From: Bacteroidetes bacterium 4572_114
GTDB taxonomy: Bacteria > Bacteroidota > Bacteroidia > Bacteroidales > 4484-276
Direction: 5' to 3'
DNA: 8,124 bases
Assembly (NCBI GenBank): GCA_002254335.1
Contig: NIVA01000061.1
Coordinates: 1 to 8,124 of the forward strand
How positions within the stretch are numbered: position 1 is the stretch's first letter; each line of letters opens with the position of its first letter. A program made the position numbers and the translations under genes. Positions 5,099-8,124 of the stretch are shown here, one piece after another. The notes beneath the pieces are model-generated. The model was not told the DNA's origin. It was given only the letters and a program-made list of their open reading frames with translations, and did no database searches.

Positions 5099-6037
5099 AT
5101 GCAGGCAGACAAAAAAAATATTAAAAATAAAAATCGGGGTCCCAAAACGAATGACCCTTTTGTTAAGTATGCTTACACCGAAGGTTTGGTTTCGATAGGT
5201 GTAAATACTTTGCTTTTTGCACTAAAATATTGGGCTGGGGTTGTTTCAGGCTCGGTTGCTATTTTGGCCGATGCATGGCATACCTTATCAGATTCATTGA
5301 GTTCGGTCATTGTATTGATAGGCGCAAAAATTGCATCTAAACCTCCTGACAAAAACCACCCTTACGGCCACGGACGGGCAGAACTGATCGCGTCAATTTT
5401 CATTGCAGCGTTTTTAGGGTTTGTGGCCTATGAATTTATTACCGATTCGATTAGCAGGCTTACAAATTATACTGAAGCAAAATTTGGTACGGTGGCCATT
5501 GTAGTTACTATAATTTCGGTTTTGTTTAAGGAGGGGCTGGCCCAATATGCTTTTTGGGCAGGTAAAAAAGCCAACTCCAGTGTAATCAGGGCAGATGGCT
5601 GGCACCACCGTACAGATGCTATTTCTTCGATATTGATCCTGATTGGGATTTTTGTTGGAAGGTACTATTGGTGGGTGGACGGCGTACTTGGGATAATAGT
5701 TGCCCTTATGATTTTATATACAGCTTATATAATCCTGAAAGATCCAATTAGCCGCCTGATGGGACAGGCCCCAAATAAAAAACTGACCGGACAAATCAGG
5801 GAAGTTTCAAAAAAAGTTATTGGTTTCGATCCCAACATCCACCATATCCATATCCACACTTATGGCAACCATCGGGAGCTGACATTTCATATAAGGCTGC
5901 CCAACGAGATGGATGTTGAAACTTCACATTCCATTACAAAGGCCCTCGAAAAATCAATAAAGGATGAACTAAATATTGAGGCTACTATACATGTGGAACC
6001 GAGGAAGGTTAAACATCCGAAAAATAGGTTAGCCTAA
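5099..6037 (+). CDS. Cation diffusion facilitator (CDF) family transporter, probably Zn2+
   Basis: A 312-residue inner-membrane antiporter that would export divalent metal in exchange for protons. It has the six-helix CDF layout: helices at about 28-48, 52-78, 93-115, 127-147, 172-188 and 191-212, then a cytoplasmic ferredoxin-like dimer domain (about 225-300). The transport site is HxxxD in helix 2 (H61, D65 in DAWHTLSDS) and HxxxD in helix 5 (H169, D173 in DGWHHRTDA). This H-D/H-D quartet is known from zinc-type CDFs, whereas the YiiP/FieF type has Asp in place of the first His. The loop signature KNHPYGHGR (85-93) and the post-helix-6 LKDPISRLMG (213-222) are canonical. The C-terminal domain carries a His cluster (HHIHIHTYGNHRE, 248-260) likely to bind regulatory metal. 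The first 20 residues are basic and cytosolic. Its 3' end overlaps rex on the other strand. The family is certain; the metal is inferred. Confidence 0.95.
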   Translation: MQADKKNIKNKNRGPKTNDPFVKYAYTEGLVSIGVNTLLFALKYWAGVVSGSVAILADAWHTLSDSLSSVIVLIGAKIASKPPDKNHPYGHGRAELIASIFIAAFLGFVAYEFITDSISRLTNYTEAKFGTVAIVVTIISVLFKEGLAQYAFWAGKKANSSVIRADGWHHRTDAISSILILIGIFVGRYYWWVDGVLGIIVALMILYTAYIILKDPISRLMGQAPNKKLTGQIREVSKKVIGFDPNIHHIHIHTYGNHRELTFHIRLPNEMDVETSHSITKALEKSIKDELNIEATIHVEPRKVKHPKNRLA

Positions 6038-6623
6038 TCAATGAAGTCCTTAAATCAAATTCCTCGTGGTGCACGTGGCCAGGCAGGTCGATTGGTTGAG
6101 AAGTGAGGTTCAATATCCCTTTTATCCCACAAGCTACCAACAAATCCTTTATTGTATCCACGTCATCACCGGTGAACGCCAAAATGGCGAGGGTGATTTT
6201 TTTCTCAGAAATCACAGCCTCAAGTTTTTCAATCGAATAGCACTTAACCCCAAAATATGTATGGTTTATCGATTTTGGTGATACATCAAATATTGCTGAA
6301 ATATTTATTGGTGTCCCCCCTTCAACAAACAGGTCAAATACCGTCCTCCCCAAATGCCCAAAGCCAACAATACATGCATCTTTCTTAATCAAACATTCAA
6401 GTTTTATCGAAACCTGGTCGATCAGGTTTCTAACATCGTAGCCTTTGGCATGGCTGCCACTGACCCCCAACAACATCAAATCGCGCCTCACATGCACCGG
6501 GTTGATATTTAACATCCTCGCCAGGTCCCTCGAAAATATGTAGGGTTTTTCAAGATATTGGTATTTCAACAAAAGCCTGCGGTACCGGCCTAACCGCTCA
6601 ACAGTTTTTACAGGAAGTTTCAT
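6009..6623 (-). CDS. rex: Redox-sensing transcriptional repressor Rex
   Basis: A 204-residue NADH/NAD+-sensing repressor that binds DNA as a dimer when NADH is low and controls fermentative and respiratory genes. The N-terminal winged helix (about 1-70) has the family opening KLPVKTVERLGRYRRLL, the recognition helix around NPVHVRRDL (41-49; Rex usually VRKDL) and GYDV (61-64). The Rossmann domain follows with the dinucleotide loop GFGHLG (87-92; usually GAGNLG), the second-strand acid in AIFDVSP (D113), and the late motif GIKGILNLT (166-174). The C-terminal swap helix EEFDLRTSLIRL ends the protein. I start it at the ATG at 6623: the frame can be opened at a TTG two codons earlier (6629), but MKLPVKTVERL is the normal Rex N-terminus. 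No clear Rex operator is visible in the upstream gap. The last 29 bases overlap the convergent cation transporter gene. Confidence 0.93.
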   Translation of the reverse strand: MKLPVKTVERLGRYRRLLLKYQYLEKPYIFSRDLARMLNINPVHVRRDLMLLGVSGSHAKGYDVRNLIDQVSIKLECLIKKDACIVGFGHLGRTVFDLFVEGGTPINISAIFDVSPKSINHTYFGVKCYSIEKLEAVISEKKITLAILAFTGDDVDTIKDLLVACGIKGILNLTSQPIDLPGHVHHEEFDLRTSLIRLTYFSDV

Positions 6624-6722
6624 AAGCAATTTGATAATTTATATTTTATTCATACCTGTTACATTTATATATCAGGGGATTTAATTTTTTTCTTTTCTAA
6701 ATTTTTCTTTGTTGTTCCAACT

Positions 6723-6761
6723 CTGACAGGTTCTGTCCCCGATAGTTATCGGGACTGTCAG
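6723..6761. terminator. Nested hairpin between the surface-protein gene and rex
   Basis: Outer arms CTGACAG (6723-6729) and CTGTCAG (6755-6761) enclose an inner stem GTCCCCGATA/TATCGGGAC (6735-6744, 6747-6755) with a GT loop and one bulged C. It follows the stop codon of the minus-strand surface-protein gene by about 65 bases, so it may end that transcript before rex. On the minus strand no T run follows; on the plus strand it is followed by GGTTTTGTTATTT. It may equally be a dispersed palindromic repeat. Confidence 0.45.
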
Positions 6762-6825
6762 GTTTTGTTATTTCACCCCCTCTCTCAGTCTTAATTTCCA
6801 TCATTGACATACCTCTATTCCCCCC

Positions 6826-8124
6826 TCACTCCATCGCCCCCCTACCACAATCTTCAAAATACAAAACAGCATCTTCGCTTAAAAGTATATAATATGCACT
6901 TCCGGGAATCAACACTTCAAGTGTGCCAACTTGCTTGGACGGCCAATAAACCTTAGTGCCGGCAATTTCCTTGATCTGTACCAATGCCTCGTCCAATGCG
7001 ATTAGCACATCAAATGGCGTTAACTCGCATGTACTTAAAATGGGCAGAAAGTTCCATCCGGCATACAACTGGATATTATCCTGATGATCTGAAATGCCTT
7101 CAAGGTTGATTTCAAAATCATCCTGCGACTTAATCAGATAGCCTGTATTCATTTCCCAATCTTCAAGCTGATAAATTGATCCTGCCGGATAATATGTTTT
7201 GAGGCCATCGCCCATATAAATAACATTTGGGATATCATCGGCAAATACGTTTTCCAGGGCCTTCCGGTTTGGTTGAAGGTAAGATGAAACTGCATTCCAG
7301 CCCGCTTCGACTGTAACCACTTGTTGCTCGGTTTCAAATGCATTAAACGCGGTTAGCACTGAAATCCCAAAAGCCTGGTACTTTCCGTCATGATGGGCCA
7401 AAGCCTGGTCGTATCCAGCTAACGCGTAATGCTCCTGGCCGGTTTCAGGCAAAAATATTTTCCAGATAATGTTTTCCCCCTCCACAAAACCATCTTTTTC
7501 AGGTGTTAAAAAATCATCACCATAGGCTGCAACGGCGGTACTTTCATTAGTCCAAACCTTATTGCCGCCACATTTTTCTTCCTGGCCATCTAAGTAAAAT
7601 GCCCCAATATAACTACCTGCAGGTAGTGCCAAATTGTTAAATGCAGGATTTGCCGATAAAGGAAAAGAGAAAAAGTGTGCCGCATTGGTAGGGGTAAAAT
7701 TCCAATTATCGGGCAGCACCGGGGCACAAGCACTGGAATGAAACCCCAGGCTATCGAATGTGTTTATTGGCAGTGAGTCCCATTCAAGGGTGACATTAAA
7801 GTATTGTGGATTATTCTTTATTCCATTTTCTACTGAATATTTCCTGACAAGGGTATTGTCCTTCGTCCATGGATTGGCGCCACATTCATCAGTAAAAGGG
7901 GCTGACGCGCAATTGGAATCATCCGTCCAGCCCGTACCGGGGTCCTCCCCTATTTTGCCGATCAAGTCAACCAGGCCGCCATTGGTTTTTTCAAGTGCCA
8001 TGGCATCGTCACCATTAAAATACATGGTTTTGTTCACATCGTAATCGGGACAAAGAAAGGTATCGGCAACGGCCATCAATGCCGGGTCAACAGGTGTTTC
8101 AAAACCAATGCCATTGGGATCGCG
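6826..8124 (-). CDS. Partial secreted protein with lamin-tail-like domain and two GWN modules
   Basis: The 3' 432 codons of a gene open through the right window edge, so the N-terminus and any signal peptide are missing; the in-frame TTG and ATG at 8079 and 8076 are internal. Numbered from the edge, residues about 10-130 look like a lamin-tail (LTD) beta-sandwich: YFNGDDAMAL, LVDLIGKIGEDPGTGW, DNTLVRKYSV and WDSLPINTFDSLGFHS are typical of that domain in Bacteroidota exoproteins. Residues about 145-265 hold a second domain (PAGSYIGAFYLDG, EEKCGG, ENIIWKIFLP). Residues about 270-345 and 350-425 are two related modules, each opening with an AGWN motif (VEAGWNAVSSYL and LYAGWNFLPIL) and ending in GYLIK or AYYIL. 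Cysteines at 72, 82, 133, 185, 365 and 426 fit an extracytoplasmic protein. It ends CGRGAME with no type IX secretion sorting domain. Function is unknown; an adhesin or exoenzyme scaffold is possible. Confidence 0.8.
   Translation of the reverse strand, partial: RDPNGIGFETPVDPALMAVADTFLCPDYDVNKTMYFNGDDAMALEKTNGGLVDLIGKIGEDPGTGWTDDSNCASAPFTDECGANPWTKDNTLVRKYSVENGIKNNPQYFNVTLEWDSLPINTFDSLGFHSSACAPVLPDNWNFTPTNAAHFFSFPLSANPAFNNLALPAGSYIGAFYLDGQEEKCGGNKVWTNESTAVAAYGDDFLTPEKDGFVEGENIIWKIFLPETGQEHYALAGYDQALAHHDGKYQAFGISVLTAFNAFETEQQVVTVEAGWNAVSSYLQPNRKALENVFADDIPNVIYMGDGLKTYYPAGSIYQLEDWEMNTGYLIKSQDDFEINLEGISDHQDNIQLYAGWNFLPILSTCELTPFDVLIALDEALVQIKEIAGTKVYWPSKQVGTLEVLIPGSAYYILLSEDAVLYFEDCGRGAME

Noticed and set aside
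6624..6700. Rex operator upstream of rex (autoregulation)
   Set aside because: A loose dyad around CTGTTACATTTATATATCAG is present, but it does not match known Rex sites closely enough to call.

Overview
The window looks like chromosomal DNA from a member of the Bacteroidota. Four things point there: start-proximal sequences matching the phylum's TAnnTTTG -7 promoter box (one with a TTTG -33 box at exactly 19 bases), weak or absent Shine-Dalgarno sequences, moderately AT-rich DNA, and protein families such as a LytTR response regulator with a Bacteroidota-type receiver domain and a secreted lamin-tail/GWN-module protein. Genus cannot be told; a marine or sediment Bacteroidales/Marinilabiliales relative is a guess. 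No rRNA, tRNA, CRISPR array, transposase or phage gene is visible.

Layout: 1-442 is non-coding. 443-1222 (+) is an orphan LytTR response regulator. 1223-1797 is a 575-base gene-free stretch rich in palindromes and short repeats. 1798-2622 (+) is a trimeric-type purine nucleoside phosphorylase. 2627-2768 is a heptamer satellite (12 units of 7 bases) that runs into a 29-base-arm hairpin. 2810-3394 (-) is a Uma2-family nuclease-fold protein. 3449-3707 holds three degenerate ~80-base tandem units plus a partial fourth, each opening with the dyad AACTGTC-N-GACAGTT. 3793-4893 (-) is the ATPase YchF. 5099-6037 (+) is a CDF zinc-type transporter read divergently from ychF. 6009-6623 (-) is the redox repressor Rex, whose 3' end overlaps the transporter gene. 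6826-8124 (-) is the 3' part of a large secreted protein that runs off the right edge.

The genes are single transcription units of ordinary cell function (purine salvage, ribosome-associated ATPase, metal export, NADH sensing, signalling, surface protein) and do not form a pathway. Strand changes separate most of them, so operons are unlikely. No new multi-gene system is evident. The most unusual content is non-coding: the dyad array just upstream of the predicted Uma2 promoter, the heptamer satellite with its derived hairpin between convergent genes, and a patchwork of GC-rich palindromes in the gaps. All promoter calls are by eye from consensus.
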